The notes: generated by a model not told the origin, from the letters alone. Positions 52,086 to 62,138 are shown, counted from the first letter of the stretch. The stretch: DNA of 64,000 nt from Myxococcota bacterium (GCA_039030075.1 JBCCEW010000003.1:248001-312000); one strand, 5' to 3'. A program made the numbers and translations.

Positions 52086-53188
52086 GGCGCCGCGCTCTCT
52101 GGCTCGGCATCGTCCTGGCGGGAGCATTCGGCGCGGTCGCACTCGCCGACACCGAAGCCGACACGCTGGGCCACCGCGCCGCGGCTTGGCTCGCGAGCCT
52201 CGACAGCGACCAACGCCGCGCCGCCCGCTACGAGTGGGAAGACGACGAACGCTTCGACCTGCGGCTCGCGCCGATCGGCCTCGAGGGTGTCCGACGCCGA
52301 GATCTGGACGATTCCCAGTGGCGCGGGCTGCGCCACGTGCTCGCCGGCGCGCTGAGCGAGCAGGGCCTCGCAAAGGTCGAGACGATCATGAGCCTCGAGC
52401 GCGAGGTGCGTCGCCGCGATCGCGAATCCCTCCTCGGCGGCTGGTTCGGGGGCTTCATTCACGGCGAGGACCTCTACTACACGTCGGTCTATGGGGAACC
52501 CGACGCCGGGACGCCCTGGGGCCTGCGTTTCGACGGCCACCACGTCTCGCTCAATTGGACCGTCGATGCATCGGGGCGCGTCTCGACGACACCCTTCTTC
52601 CTCGGCGGAGAGCCCCGGGAAGTGCCCGCCGACTGGGAACGCGCGGGCTTGCGCGTGCTGGCCGACGAGGAGGATCGCGGCGGCGCCGTGCTGGCAGCGC
52701 TCACGGCGGAACAGCGGGCGGCTTCCGAGCTTCCCTTCACCCTCGCCAGTGGCATTGCCGGCAACGACCGCGCCCACTTCCTCGGAGAGGGCGCCCGCGT
52801 CGACGCTTCCGAACCCGCCGGCGTGGCCTACGCGGGGCTCGGCCCCGCGGCCCAGGCGGCCGTCGATGCGCTGCTCGAGGCCTACCTCGCAAACTTCGCC
52901 GCACCGCTTGCGACGCAGCATCGTGCGGCCGTCGACGCCGGCGGACGCGGACGGCTGCACTTCGCGTGGTCGGGGAGCCTCGCGCCGGGCGCGCCGGGCT
53001 ACTACCGGCTGCAGGGCCCGGACCTCCTGATCGAGTTCGACAACACGATGGAAGCCGCCGATCACGTGCACCTGGTGGTGCGCCGCTTCGACGGCGACTT
53101 CGGACGCGATCTCCTCGCCGAGCACCACGCGCGACATCACACGCCCCACCGAAGCGCGCGGGCCGACCACGAGGGCCTCGCCCGATGA
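52082..53188 (+). CDS. DUF3500 family exported protein
   Basis: The 368-residue protein has a short signal peptide (about 1-22, VALA cleavage) and the DUF3500 pattern: LDSDQRRAARYEW, DLDDSQWRGLRHVLAGALSEQGLAK, GLRFDGHHVSLNWTVDASG, and a late IEFDNTMEAADHVHLVVRRFDGDFG with several His residues. Its reaction is unknown. The His-rich motifs suggest metal binding. It is coupled to the thioesterase and GST genes. Confidence 0.9.
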   Translation: MRRRALWLGIVLAGAFGAVALADTEADTLGHRAAAWLASLDSDQRRAARYEWEDDERFDLRLAPIGLEGVRRRDLDDSQWRGLRHVLAGALSEQGLAKVETIMSLEREVRRRDRESLLGGWFGGFIHGEDLYYTSVYGEPDAGTPWGLRFDGHHVSLNWTVDASGRVSTTPFFLGGEPREVPADWERAGLRVLADEEDRGGAVLAALTAEQRAASELPFTLASGIAGNDRAHFLGEGARVDASEPAGVAYAGLGPAAQAAVDALLEAYLANFAAPLATQHRAAVDAGGRGRLHFAWSGSLAPGAPGYYRLQGPDLLIEFDNTMEAADHVHLVVRRFDGDFGRDLLAEHHARHHTPHRSARADHEGLAR

Positions 53189-54519
53189 GCGATCGCTACC
53201 GCCTCTTCTCCTGGGAGCACAGCTACTTCTCGGGAAAGACCCGCGCTTATCTCCGCTACAAGGAGCGCGCCGGCGCGCTCGGTGCCGGCTTCGAAGACAT
53301 CCTGGCCACGCCCGAGCTGATCCAAGGGCTCTTGTTGCCCCGTTCGGGCAGCGGTGCCGTGCCCCAGCTCCAGACGCCCGACGGAAGCTGGGTGCAGGAT
53401 TCGAGCGAGATCATCGATGTCTGCGAGGAGCGGCATCCCGACACGCCCGTCCTGCCCGACACCGGCGCCGCACCGCGGCAGGCCGTGGCCAGTGCACTCC
53501 TCGAGCTCCTCGCCGACGAGTGGGTGGTGGTCCCGGCGTTCTGGGAACGCTGGTACTTCAGTGAGGACGACCGCGCACCCAGCCACCGCGGCTTCAACGA
53601 ACAGCAGTGGGGTGCGGTGTTGGCCCCCGATGCGACGGGCGCGGAACGCCGCGCCGCAGGTGCGGCCTTCTTCGAAACCGTCTTCGGGATCTCGGAAGCG
53701 CGCACCGCGCCGCGCGGGGTCTACGCCGGGCTCGTGCAACTCGGCGTCGACGAGAACACGGAGCCCGCGTGGCAAGCCAGCCAGCACCGACTGCTCGAGC
53801 GTCTCGAACGCCTGTTCGGCGAACACGACTTCCTGCTCGGCGGACGACCGAGTCTGGGCGACTTCGGCCTGCTCGGACCGCTCTATCCCCACCTCTACCG
53901 CGACGCTGTCTCGGGCTTTGCCTTGCGCACCCACTTCCCGCTCGTTTGTGAGTGGGTGGAACGCACCAACGGCGAAGGCGCCCTCAACGCGCGGCGCCCG
54001 GGGCAGAAGCTCTACTCGCTCGACGAAACCGGTGCGCTCGTCGCCCGCGTCGCCACCACCGACGGGGGCGAGTGGCTCGCGGACGACGCGCTCCCCGAGC
54101 GGCTGGCGCCGGTGATCGCCGTCTTCTTCGAAGAGATGTGGCCGGTGCTGTGCGATGCCGCGGACGCGCTCACCCGGTTCATCGCGGGACCGGATCACGC
54201 GGCGGGGAGCGAGCTCCCCGGGAAGACCTTCACCGCGACGCCGGGCTTCGAAGCCCTGCAGACGGGGGAAGGGGCACTCACGCATGCCTTCGAGCTCGGG
54301 GGCGTGGCGGGGCGCCGCATGGTGATTCCCTACCAGATCTGGATGCTCCAGCGGCTCGAGCGCGTGGTCGCTCGGGCCCGGGCGAAGCCCGAGGGGGCGG
54401 CGTCCCTCGACGCCTGGCTCGCCGGCTTTCCCCGCGGCCACGAGCTGCTCGAACTCGACGCGCGGCTGGCCGGTTGCCGCGTACGCAAGGAAGGCGCTCG
54501 CCTCTTCTCGGTCGCCTGA
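53185..54519 (+). CDS. glutathione S-transferase-like protein
   Basis: The 444-residue protein has an N-terminal thioredoxin-like GST domain (RLFSWEHSYFSGKTRAYLR, GAVPQLQTPDGSWVQDSSEI) and an all-helical part (about 100-270, with LLGGRPSLGDFGLLGPLY). A further 170-residue C-terminal region follows, beyond the usual GST length, with no clear fold. Use of glutathione is supported by gshB at 33276, but the substrate is unknown. The ATG overlaps the DUF3500 TGA. Confidence 0.85.
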   Translation: MSDRYRLFSWEHSYFSGKTRAYLRYKERAGALGAGFEDILATPELIQGLLLPRSGSGAVPQLQTPDGSWVQDSSEIIDVCEERHPDTPVLPDTGAAPRQAVASALLELLADEWVVVPAFWERWYFSEDDRAPSHRGFNEQQWGAVLAPDATGAERRAAGAAFFETVFGISEARTAPRGVYAGLVQLGVDENTEPAWQASQHRLLERLERLFGEHDFLLGGRPSLGDFGLLGPLYPHLYRDAVSGFALRTHFPLVCEWVERTNGEGALNARRPGQKLYSLDETGALVARVATTDGGEWLADDALPERLAPVIAVFFEEMWPVLCDAADALTRFIAGPDHAAGSELPGKTFTATPGFEALQTGEGALTHAFELGGVAGRRMVIPYQIWMLQRLERVVARARAKPEGAASLDAWLAGFPRGHELLELDARLAGCRVRKEGARLFSVA

Positions 54520-54623
54520 GCCGTTCTCGGTCGCCAGCCGGCAGGACACTCCGCTGCCCCTCGCGGGGCGCCTCGAACGCCCTACCTTCCGGTCGTTCCG
54601 AATCCCGAAACCAGGAGACCACC

Positions 54624-55733
54624 GTGCGCGCTGCTCTGCTCGAAGCCCCTCGCAAACCGCTGGCCATCGTCGACGACCTCGAGATCGATGCCCCGGGTCC
54701 GGGCCAGGTTCGCGTCGACGTCTCGCATTGCAGTCTCTGCCACTCGGATCTCGGCTTCGTCGACGCCGAACACGACGGGGGCAACTTCCCCATCGTGCTG
54801 GGCCACGAAGCAGCCGGCGTGGTCGAGAGTGTCGGCGTCGGCGTCGACCCGAGCGAACTCCAGCCCGGCGACAAGGTGGTGCTCACCCCGTGCCCGCCCT
54901 GCGGCACTTGCTACTGGTGCGTGCGCAACGAGCAGGCCCTGTGTCGCAACTCGGACAACATCCTCACGAGCACCTTCAGCGACGGCAGCACCGGCCTGCG
55001 CCGCGGCGACACCGTCGTGTACCGCGGTCTCGGCGTCGCGGGGCTCGGGTCCCAGGTACTCACCCAGAGCACCGGCGCCGTGAAGATCCCCGCGGACGTC
55101 CCCACCGAGGTGGCCTGCGTGATCGGCTGCGCGGTGCAGACGGGCGTCGGGGCCGTCCTCAATACGGCCCAGGTCGAACCCGGTGCCACGGTCTTGGTAA
55201 TGGGTGGCGGCGGCATCGGCCTCTCCATCCTCCAGGGCGCCCGGATCGCCGGCGCATCGCGGATCATCGTGTCAGACCCGGTGGCCGAGCGCCGCGAGTT
55301 CGCCCAGCGGCTCGGCGCCACCCACACCCTCGACCCCTCGGAAGTCGACGTGATCACCGAGTGTCACAAGCTCACGAACGGGATCGGGGTCGACTACGCC
55401 TTCGACGCAGCCGGTGCGGCAGCCCTCGTTACGACCGGGATGTGGGCCAGCCGCAAGGGCGGCACGATCGTGCTCGTCGGCGCGGTCCCCCCCGACCAAC
55501 CCGTGCAGGTGTCTCCCGCCGCGCTCTTCGCGGTGCAGGAAAAGAAGCTCGTCGGCTGCCTGCTCGGCAGCTGCAACTCCCAGCGCGACGTGCCGCGTTT
55601 CCTCGAGCTCTGGCGCGCCGGCAAGCTCGACCTGCCGGGCATGATCAGCTCGTGCCGTCCGATCGACGCCGTGAACGAAGCCTTCGACGACCTGCGCCAC
55701 AGCCGCGGCGTGCGGCACGTGCTGGCGTTCTAG
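54624..55733 (+). CDS. zinc-dependent alcohol dehydrogenase
   Basis: The 369-residue medium-chain dehydrogenase has catalytic zinc ligands in HCSLCHSD (Cys39) and GHEAAG (His61). It has a structural zinc site with CPPCGTCYWC (Cys90, 93, 96, 99) and Cys107, and a GGGGIGLSI Rossmann motif. The pattern fits class III/NDMA-dependent-type dehydrogenases that may act on alcohols or aldehydes. AGGAG precedes the GTG start by six bases. It lies 104 bases after the GST gene, so it may have its own promoter. Confidence 0.92.
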   Translation: MRAALLEAPRKPLAIVDDLEIDAPGPGQVRVDVSHCSLCHSDLGFVDAEHDGGNFPIVLGHEAAGVVESVGVGVDPSELQPGDKVVLTPCPPCGTCYWCVRNEQALCRNSDNILTSTFSDGSTGLRRGDTVVYRGLGVAGLGSQVLTQSTGAVKIPADVPTEVACVIGCAVQTGVGAVLNTAQVEPGATVLVMGGGGIGLSILQGARIAGASRIIVSDPVAERREFAQRLGATHTLDPSEVDVITECHKLTNGIGVDYAFDAAGAAALVTTGMWASRKGGTIVLVGAVPPDQPVQVSPAALFAVQEKKLVGCLLGSCNSQRDVPRFLELWRAGKLDLPGMISSCRPIDAVNEAFDDLRHSRGVRHVLAF

Positions 55734-55737
55734 GGCG

Positions 55738-57327
55738 CTAGCGAAGTCGCGTCACGTCGAAGCGCGTAAAGGCGTGGGCGACCGCAACCGCGCCGGCGGC
55801 GCAGGCGAAGCCCGCGGACACGATCGGGACACCGATCGCGGCCCAAGGAGATTGCGTCGCCACGAGGGCCAGCTGGCCCGATGCCAGCACCGCACCGAGC
55901 ACGAGTGCCAGCCCGAGGAACTTCACCATCGCCGTGCCCAGGGTGCGGCCCACGAAGCCGACGTCGCCCGGGTCGTCGGGGACGGTTCGATACGGGAGCC
56001 AGAGGAACACCCAGTTGTCGATGCAGAGGGCGATCCAGCTGACGACCGGAAGCACGGCGAGCCAGACCAGCGCCCAGGAGAACGACAACACGCCGGTCAA
56101 GGAAACCAGCGCCAGCACCCCCGCGGCCTGAATCGTCGTTGCGAGTGCCACGGCCGGTATCAGCTGCCCGACCGCGAGGGCGAGTGGCGGCACGGGCCAG
56201 CTCTTCAACAGATCCATCCGGTCGAAGTCCCGACGGAAATCGCAGGCCAGGTTGTCGCCCATCAGGAGCGGCAGGGCCGTGGCCAGGAACATCCCGGAAA
56301 ACGCCAGCGGCACGATCAGCGACGGGTCGCCGCCGCGCAACCACGGGATCCCCAGCGACGCGCTCGTCGCCAGTGCCACCACCGAGAGGACGAGCAAGAT
56401 GCCGCGCGGGTTGCGCGCCAACTCTTGCGTCTGCCGCCAGGCCACGGGCCCCACGCCCGCCAGCTGCGGGAACATCGGCACGCGGCGTTGGGTGCTCGGG
56501 CCCGTGTCGAAGACCCCGCCACTGCGCATGCGCGAGAGCCGACGCTGGCGACGCTCGCTCTGCGTCACCGCCGCTTCGCGGTAGGGGACGTCGAGCACGA
56601 CGATATGGGTGACGAGGGCCGCAAGGATGCCGACGGCCACCACCATGTGGCCGAGCCAATCGAGGCCTCCGCTCGCGCCGATCACCCCCAGGAAGGGTTG
56701 GGTCGGTGCCGTGACGAAGCCGAGCACCTTCGATTCGAGGAAGAACGCGCGAAACTGCAGATCGGGCGAAGCGCGCAACTCGAGCGCCGCCGCGACGACG
56801 GGGCCCAGGAAGATCAACGTGAGCCCCGCGCGCACGAGCCAGACCGGCACGCGCTCGCCGAGCCATGAGCGTCCGACCGCGATCCACTGGGCCGAGATCT
56901 GCAGCAAGAGAAACACGAGCGTGTAGCCCGTAAAGGATGCGACCCAGCTCGGGCCGCGCCAGGCGGGAAGGAGCGAGAGCAGCAAACCCGAGAACACGGC
57001 GACACGCGCTCGCTCGGCGATGTTGTAGAGCACGAGGTCGCGTCGGGTGAGCGGCGCGGTGAAGAGCCAGTCGACGTCGGGCGGGCGGAAGTAGAGACCC
57101 ACCGGCGAGAACGCGCCGAGCACCACGAGCACCATGAGTGCCGATGGACCGTAGACGTAGAGATTGCCGCCTACCCCCGGGCCGCCTCGCGAGGTCAGCA
57201 CGATCATCCCCGCGAAGAAGAAGAGGCCGATCGTCGCCAGCACCCCCCGCGGCGTGCGCCAACGCTGCCACCAGCCCCGCGCCGCGCTGCGCGAGTCGCG
57301 CCAGACGAGCCAGACGAGCGGATGCAC
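55738..57327 (-). CDS. ABC-2-like transporter permease
   Basis: The 529-residue protein has about 12 hydrophobic segments (for example FFFAGMIVLTSRG, ALMVLVVLGAFSPVG, SWVASFTGYTLVFLLL), interrupted by a soluble loop with ERRQRRLSRMR. It is the permease partner of the ATPase encoded upstream. The GTG start overlaps the ATPase stop (TAGTG). Substrate unknown; the pair most resembles ABC-2 exporters. It is tail-to-tail with the alcohol dehydrogenase, with four bases between stops. Confidence 0.85.
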   Translation of the reverse strand: MHPLVWLVWRDSRSAARGWWQRWRTPRGVLATIGLFFFAGMIVLTSRGGPGVGGNLYVYGPSALMVLVVLGAFSPVGLYFRPPDVDWLFTAPLTRRDLVLYNIAERARVAVFSGLLLSLLPAWRGPSWVASFTGYTLVFLLLQISAQWIAVGRSWLGERVPVWLVRAGLTLIFLGPVVAAALELRASPDLQFRAFFLESKVLGFVTAPTQPFLGVIGASGGLDWLGHMVVAVGILAALVTHIVVLDVPYREAAVTQSERRQRRLSRMRSGGVFDTGPSTQRRVPMFPQLAGVGPVAWRQTQELARNPRGILLVLSVVALATSASLGIPWLRGGDPSLIVPLAFSGMFLATALPLLMGDNLACDFRRDFDRMDLLKSWPVPPLALAVGQLIPAVALATTIQAAGVLALVSLTGVLSFSWALVWLAVLPVVSWIALCIDNWVFLWLPYRTVPDDPGDVGFVGRTLGTAMVKFLGLALVLGAVLASGQLALVATQSPWAAIGVPIVSAGFACAAGAVAVAHAFTRFDVTRLR

Positions 57328-58061
57328 TAGACGCGCACGCCGGCTTCGGTCGCACCGAAGAAGATCTCTTCGAGCGATGCATCGTCTTGCAGCGTGGGGA
57401 GCTCGGCCGCGATCTCGGCCTTCGCCCCATGAAACAGCTTCTTCCCCTGGTGCAGAATCAGGAACTGGCTGCAATGGTGTTCGATCTGGCCCAGCAAATG
57501 GCTGCTCATCACCACCGCATGTCCGGCATGGGCATGGGAGCGAATCGTCTCGAAGAGCGTCCGAATCCCGCGCGGGTCGAGCCCGACGAGCGGCTCGTCG
57601 AGGATCAAGAGGCGCGGCGTGTGGAGCAACGCGGACGCCACCGCCACTTTCTGGCGCATCCCACGGGACAGCGACTCGGCCAGGGTGTCGCGCCGGTCGT
57701 CGAGCTCGAGGTTCTCGAGCAACTCGCCGGCCCGCTTCTCCCAGCCGTCGACCTGGTAGAGCCGAGCCGAGAGTTCGAGATGCTCCCAAACGCTGAGTCG
57801 ACCGAAGAGGTTGGGCTCGTCCGGGACCAGGGCCATGCGGCGCTTCGCTTCAGCGGGATCGGCCGCGGTGTCGATACCGCTGATCTCGATCTGTCCCGAC
57901 TCACTTCGGATGATCCCGGCGATGCAGCGCAGGGTGGTGGTCTTGCCGGCACCGTTCGGGCCCACCAGCCCGAGGATCTCGCCCGCGCGCAAGGTGAAGC
58001 TCAGGTCGTCGACGGCGGTGCGCTCTTCGAACCGCTTCACCAGATTGCGCACCGTCAGCAT
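57327..58061 (-). CDS. ABC transporter ATP-binding protein
   Basis: The 244-residue ATPase has Walker A GPNGAGKTT (about 34-42), the signature SLSRGMRQKV, Walker B LLILDEPLVGLD and the switch His in SSHLL. It is of the CcmA/ABC-2 export type. It drives the permease at 55738. The ATG gives MLTVRNLVKRF, a normal start. Confidence 0.93.
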   Translation of the reverse strand: MLTVRNLVKRFEERTAVDDLSFTLRAGEILGLVGPNGAGKTTTLRCIAGIIRSESGQIEISGIDTAADPAEAKRRMALVPDEPNLFGRLSVWEHLELSARLYQVDGWEKRAGELLENLELDDRRDTLAESLSRGMRQKVAVASALLHTPRLLILDEPLVGLDPRGIRTLFETIRSHAHAGHAVVMSSHLLGQIEHHCSQFLILHQGKKLFHGAKAEIAAELPTLQDDASLEEIFFGATEAGVRV

Positions 58062-58103
58062 GGCCCGCGACTCTAGCTCAGCGGAGGTCGCTCTCGGCGC
58101 CGC

Positions 58104-59615
58104 CTAGCGACCGACCGGGACGAAGCGTTCGGCCGCCAGCGACCGCAGCCGGTCGATGTCTTCGCGGCGACTCACCGCGAGGGGGACCGTGCCATCGAGC
58201 TCCCGCAGCAGGTGGGCGTCCGTGAGCGGCTGGCGCTCGTGAAGACTGCGATACAGGGCTGCGATGACAGCCTGTTCGATCTCGGCCCCACTCATGCCGT
58301 CGCTCGCGAGCACCAGGTCGTCCAGCTGGTGTCCCTGCGGATCCTGTTCGCGCAGACGCAGGTGGATCTCGAAGATCGACCTCCGCTCGGGGGATTTCGG
58401 CAGATCGACGAAGAACACCTCGTCGAAACGCCCGCGGCGCATCAGCTCCGGTGGCAACGCGAACACGTCGTTCGCCGTCGCCACCACGAAGACCGGGGCG
58501 CTCTTCTCCTGGAGCCAGGTCAGCAGATGCCCCTGCACGCGCCGACTGAGGCCCCCGTCGTTCGCGTCGTCTCCCGAGGACGACGACCCGAAGGCCTTCT
58601 CGATCTCGTCGATCCAGAGCACAGCGGGCGCCAACCCTTCGGCCAGCTGCAGCGCGCGCCGCAGATTCTTCTCGGTCTCGCCGATGTACTTGTCGTAGAG
58701 CCGACCCGCATCGAGCTTCAGGAGCGGCTGTTGCCAGGCGCGCGCGATCGCCTTCGCGGCGAGCGACTTCCCGCAACCCTGGACACCGGCCAGCAGCAGG
58801 CCCTTCGGCGGAGCGAGATTCAGGGCGCGGGCGCGTTCGCTGTAGCCCTCGCGCGCCCGCTCGAGCCATTCCTTCAGCCGCTCGAAGCCGCCGATCTCGA
58901 ATGCGTTGTCGCCAGCCGGGTAGTACTCGAGGATGCCGTCGTCCTGGATCCAACGCGCCTTGCGATCGACGACCGTCGCGACGTCGTCGGCCGCGAGCTT
59001 GTTGTCTTGCAGGGCCACATAAGTGACGGCCTGCCGCGCTTGATTCAGGGTCAAGCCGCGCACCGCTTCCAGCAGCGCCGCCCGATCCTTCGGGTCGAGC
59101 GCCACTTCCACCTTCGGGCGCTCGGCCAGCGAGTCGAGCGCGCCGTCGATCGCGCTTTCGAGTTCACGCTCGGTGGGCAAGGCCAAGGGTAGATGCACCG
59201 CGTGGTGCTCGAGCTCGGGAGTCAGCGTGACGTTCGTACCGGTGAGCAGCACTGCCGAGCCGCGCTGTTCGAAGGCCTGGCACACCTCGCGCAAGAGGCG
59301 CGCGACCAGCGGCGTCTCGAGATGGGTCGAGAAGTCCTTCAGCCAGAACATCCCGTCGCGGTCCATCGCGAGGAGGTGTTGAAGTACACCCTCGGGTGTC
59401 TGTGTCGTCGCGATCGGGTTGCCGCCCCGCGTGTGGTCGCTCGCAAAGTGAAGGCCACGCGAGATCGACCACTCGAAGAGCGAGATCGCCAACCGGTGCG
59501 ACGCCGCCATCGCCAGCCGCCGCGCCCGATCCTCCTCGGAGGTCTCGATCACGATCAGCGGATGGTACGAACCCACCAGCACCACGAGCTCATGCAGGGT
59601 GCTCGCCAGGGTCAC
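58104..59615 (-). CDS. Ycf46-like AAA+ ATPase
   Basis: The 503-residue protein has an N-terminal non-catalytic domain (1-235) and an AAA+ domain with Walker A GVQGCGKS (277-284), Walker [10 protein letters not shown] (331-339), the [18 protein letters not shown] sensor-1/arginine-finger region and a C-terminal lid. This matches the Ycf46 family of chloroplasts and cyanobacteria, whose role may lie in photosynthesis or CO2 regulation there but is unknown here. A GTG start lies six bases after a TAGCTT box, so the mRNA may be leaderless. Confidence 0.88.
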   Translation of the reverse strand: MTLASTLHELVVLVGSYHPLIVIETSEEDRARRLAMAASHRLAISLFEWSISRGLHFASDHTRGGNPIATTQTPEGVLQHLLAMDRDGMFWLKDFSTHLETPLVARLLREVCQAFEQRGSAVLLTGTNVTLTPELEHHAVHLPLALPTERELESAIDGALDSLAERPKVEVALDPKDRAALLEAVRGLTLNQARQAVTYVALQDNKLAADDVATVVDRKARWIQDDGILEYYPAGDNAFEIGGFERLKEWLERAREGYSERARALNLAPPKGLLLAGVQGCGKSLAAKAIARAWQQPLLKLDAGRLYDKYIGETEKNLRRALQLAEGLAPAVLWIDEIEKAFGSSSSGDDANDGGLSRRVQGHLLTWLQEKSAPVFVVATANDVFALPPELMRRGRFDEVFFVDLPKSPERRSIFEIHLRLREQDPQGHQLDDLVLASDGMSGAEIEQAVIAALYRSLHERQPLTDAHLLRELDGTVPLAVSRREDIDRLRSLAAERFVPVGR

Positions 59616-59621
59616 CCCGGG

Positions 59622-59627
59622 AAGCTA
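59622..59627 (-). promoter_or_regulatory. TAGCTT -10-like box, leaderless type, for the Ycf46-like gene
   Basis: On the minus strand TAGCTT, six bases (cccggg), then GTG at 59615. It shares the spacing of the gpsA and GT2 boxes. Confidence 0.4.
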
Positions 59628-59673
59628 GACGCGCTCGTTGTGGAGCGCGAGCAGCCGGACCGAAGCGGCGCCG

Positions 59674-60135
59674 TCAGAGTGCGCGCCAACCCATGCCGCC
59701 CCAGACACCGATCGCGGTCACGAAGGCGAAGAGCCCCGCCCAGGCAGCGATCTTGCCGGCGCGCGTGTGCTGGAGACCTCCGGGAAGCGGCGATCCGGGC
59801 AGCTTCGGAGGCTCGCCGAGCTCGCCTTGGAAGCGCCAGGCCCGGTAGAGCGCCACGCTGCTCGCCACCAGCATCACGGCAATGCAGCACTCGTGGAGAT
59901 AGAGAATCGCGTAGTCGAGTGCGGTCCAGGCGCTGCGGTCCTCCTTGCCGAGGAACGCGACCTTCCCGATGTAGGAAGCCAGGAACAACACGACCAGGCC
60001 GCCGGCGATGCGCATACCGCGGCGGTGCCGGACGATGTCGCCCGCGCGCACAGCCACGATCGCCCGCCAGCCCACGAAGACGATCACCGCCAGGTTGACC
60101 AGGGCGGCCGTCCAATACACGAGCTTCGGATCCAT
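59674..60135 (-). CDS. DUF420 membrane protein
   Basis: The 153-residue protein has four hydrophobic segments, with His/Cys positions (RHRRGMR, YLHECC, LQHTRAG) typical of DUF420. A relative, CtaM in Bacillus/Staphylococcus, is needed for assembly of haem-copper oxidase, so a respiratory assembly role is possible. It lies 14 bases after pyrE, probably in the same transcript. Confidence 0.82.
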   Translation of the reverse strand: MDPKLVYWTAALVNLAVIVFVGWRAIVAVRAGDIVRHRRGMRIAGGLVVLFLASYIGKVAFLGKEDRSAWTALDYAILYLHECCIAVMLVASSVALYRAWRFQGELGEPPKLPGSPLPGGLQHTRAGKIAAWAGLFAFVTAIGVWGGMGWRAL

Positions 60136-60149
60136 GGGACCCGACCAGC

Positions 60150-60701
60150 TTAGACGGGCAGGTCGCCCCGTGTGAAGAGGGCTTCGAGCGAAACACCCCG
60201 AGACGCGAACGCCTCGCTGCCGCCTTCGCCCCGATCCACCAGGCAGATCACGCGGGCGACCTTGCCGCCGGCCGCCTCGACGAGATCGAGGGCCTGGAGC
60301 GTGGAGCCGCCCGTCGTGACCGTATCCTCGACGAGCGCCACCGGGCGCCCGGGCTCGAAGCCGCCCTCGATCTGGCGTCCCAGGCCGTGGCCTTTCTTCT
60401 CCTTGCGCACGAAAAAGCCGAGCAGGGGGGTCTCGGTGTCGCGCGCCGCCGCCGCGGCGAGCACCGCGGACACCAGGGGCACCGCCCCGACCGCCATCCC
60501 ACCCACGGCGTCGACGGCGGGACCGCGACTCAGGGTGTCGAGCACCAGCTCGCCGGCGAGCTGGACGCCGCGCGGCCGCATCAGGGTCTGACGCAGGTCG
60601 AGGTAGAAGTCGCTCTCCTTGCCGCTCGCGAGTACGACCTTCTCCCGGCGGAAGGAGACCTCGAGGATCAGATCGAGGAGCTGCTGGCGGGCGTCGCTCA
60701 T
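60150..60701 (-). CDS. pyrE: orotate phosphoribosyltransferase
   Basis: The enzyme makes orotidine 5'-monophosphate from orotate and PRPP in pyrimidine synthesis. It has 183 residues. It contains [39 protein letters not shown] (the mobile loop with catalytic Lys) and the PRPP-binding [14 protein letters not shown]. Its ATG overlaps the acyl-CoA dehydrogenase stop (ATGA), an unusual partner for pyrE. Confidence 0.94.
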   Translation of the reverse strand: MSDARQQLLDLILEVSFRREKVVLASGKESDFYLDLRQTLMRPRGVQLAGELVLDTLSRGPAVDAVGGMAVGAVPLVSAVLAAAAARDTETPLLGFFVRKEKKGHGLGRQIEGGFEPGRPVALVEDTVTTGGSTLQALDLVEAAGGKVARVICLVDRGEGGSEAFASRGVSLEALFTRGDLPV

Positions 60702-61876
60702 TGCTTGCGGATCCCCAGCGCGAACTCGGCGACCATCTTGCGGTGCAGGTCGCTGGTGCCTTCGCCGAACTCGAGGGCCTTGGCCTCGAGCAGCAGGCGC
60801 CCGATCTCGTACTCGGCCGTAACGCCGTAGCCGCCGTGGATGCCCATCGCGTCGAGCGCATTGTGCGTCGCGGCCTCGCTGGCCATCAGCTTCGCGAGCG
60901 ACGACTCCATCGTGGCGCGCTCGACGCCGGCGTCCTTCATGCGTCCGAGCCGGTAGACGACGCCGCGCGCCCCCTCGGTGCGGATGATCATGTCGGCGAT
61001 CTTCTTCTGGGTCATCTGGAACTCGCCGATCTTCTGGCCGAAGGCCTCGCGCTCGTCGGCGTAGGACACAGCGAGATCGATGCAGCGCTGGGACTGGCCG
61101 AGACAGCGCGCCGCCACCGAGTAGCGCCCCATGTCGAGGGCCGACCCGAGCACCGGGAAGCCGCCGCCCGGCGTACCGATCAGGTGCTCGTCGGGCACGA
61201 AGGCGTCTTCGAAGTGGACCTCGGCGAGGTTGTCGCGCTTGAGCGTGCGCATCGGGAACTCGCCGATCGAGATCCCCTTCGTCTCACGCGGATCGACCAG
61301 GAAGGCGGTCACGCCCTTGTGCTTCTTGTCGAGATCGACGGACGCGACCACGAAGAAGAGCCCCGCGTGGGCGGCGTGGCTGATGAAGACCTTCGTGCCG
61401 TTCAACAGGTAGCCACCGTCGACCTTCTTGGCGGTCGACTTCAGGTTGCCGAGGTCGGTACCGCCGCCCGGCTCGGTCAGGCAGGCCGAGGTGATGCAGT
61501 CGCCCGACGCGATCTGGGGCAGCCACTTCTCCTTGAGGGCGTCGTTGCCCCAGCGCAGGATCGTGCCGCCGACCAGCGAGTTGCTGACCGAGACCACCGA
61601 GGCGACCACCCAGTCGACGCGCGCCAGCTCCTCGCAGATGATCCCGTAGGTCATGACGTCGGAGAACGATCCGCCGTACTCCTCGGGGATCATCGGGCCC
61701 ATCAGGCCGAGCGGGGGGAGCTTCTCGATCAGCTCGAGGGGGTACTTCTCCTCGCGCTCGTAGCGCTCGACGTGGGGCAGGATCTCGTTCTCCGCGAACT
61801 CGCGGACGGTCTGCCGGACCAGCCGCTGCTCGTCGTTGAGGTCGAAATCGGCCAGGCGGTCCTGGGGGTTGGACAT
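60698..61876 (-). CDS. acyl-CoA dehydrogenase
   Basis: The 392-residue flavoprotein oxidises acyl-CoA esters. It has the FAD-contact segment [45 protein letters not shown], and the C-terminal [27 protein letters not shown] with a Glu in the usual catalytic area. The GEGTSDLHR ending is typical. The chain-length preference cannot be read. GGAGG lies four bases before the ATG, and TATGCT (61898-61903) is a likely -10. Confidence 0.94.
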   Translation of the reverse strand: MSNPQDRLADFDLNDEQRLVRQTVREFAENEILPHVERYEREEKYPLELIEKLPPLGLMGPMIPEEYGGSFSDVMTYGIICEELARVDWVVASVVSVSNSLVGGTILRWGNDALKEKWLPQIASGDCITSACLTEPGGGTDLGNLKSTAKKVDGGYLLNGTKVFISHAAHAGLFFVVASVDLDKKHKGVTAFLVDPRETKGISIGEFPMRTLKRDNLAEVHFEDAFVPDEHLIGTPGGGFPVLGSALDMGRYSVAARCLGQSQRCIDLAVSYADEREAFGQKIGEFQMTQKKIADMIIRTEGARGVVYRLGRMKDAGVERATMESSLAKLMASEAATHNALDAMGIHGGYGVTAEYEIGRLLLEAKALEFGEGTSDLHRKMVAEFALGIRKQ

Positions 61877-61897
61877 GTTTCCTCCGGGGGGCCGTCC

Positions 61898-61903
61898 AGC
61901 ATA
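61898..61903 (-). promoter_or_regulatory. TATGCT -10-like box for the acyl-CoA dehydrogenase/pyrE unit
   Basis: TATGCT on the minus strand lies 21 bases before the ATG at 61876, with GGAGG between. Here a normal short leader is used, in contrast to the leaderless genes. Confidence 0.4.
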
Positions 61904-62009
61904 GCGCCCTCACGTAAAGGGCCCGGGACGGCCTCTAGCGGCCGTTTCCGGGGGTTTTGCGGTGCCTGGCGGCCTCGCCTACGCTCCCGCGTCCCACTGG
62001 AGACGGCAC

Positions 62010-62138
62010 GTGAAGAAGGCGAAGGCGCTTCCCCACAGAAATCGCAACAAGAGCGCGCGACACCGGTCGAAGCTCAAGGCGAAGCACAAGCGCGTGCGCC
62101 TGCGCCGCAGCTCCGGCGGCCGCAAGACCTACCGGTAG
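62010..62138 (+). CDS. 42-residue basic protein
   Basis: A GTG at 62010 follows GGAG with a seven-base gap and opens a 42-residue frame. The protein is about half Lys and Arg ([10 protein letters not shown], then ...[12 protein letters not shown]... to ...GGRKTYR). It has no acidic residues. Such composition is seen in small ribosomal or RNA-binding proteins, but I cannot place it in a named family. Its last ten bases overlap the end of the convergent gene at 62129. A TACGCT hexamer lies near 61979. Because it is small, it is easily missed by gene finders. Confidence 0.65.
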   Translation: MKKAKALPHRNRNKSARHRSKLKAKHKRVRLRRSSGGRKTYR

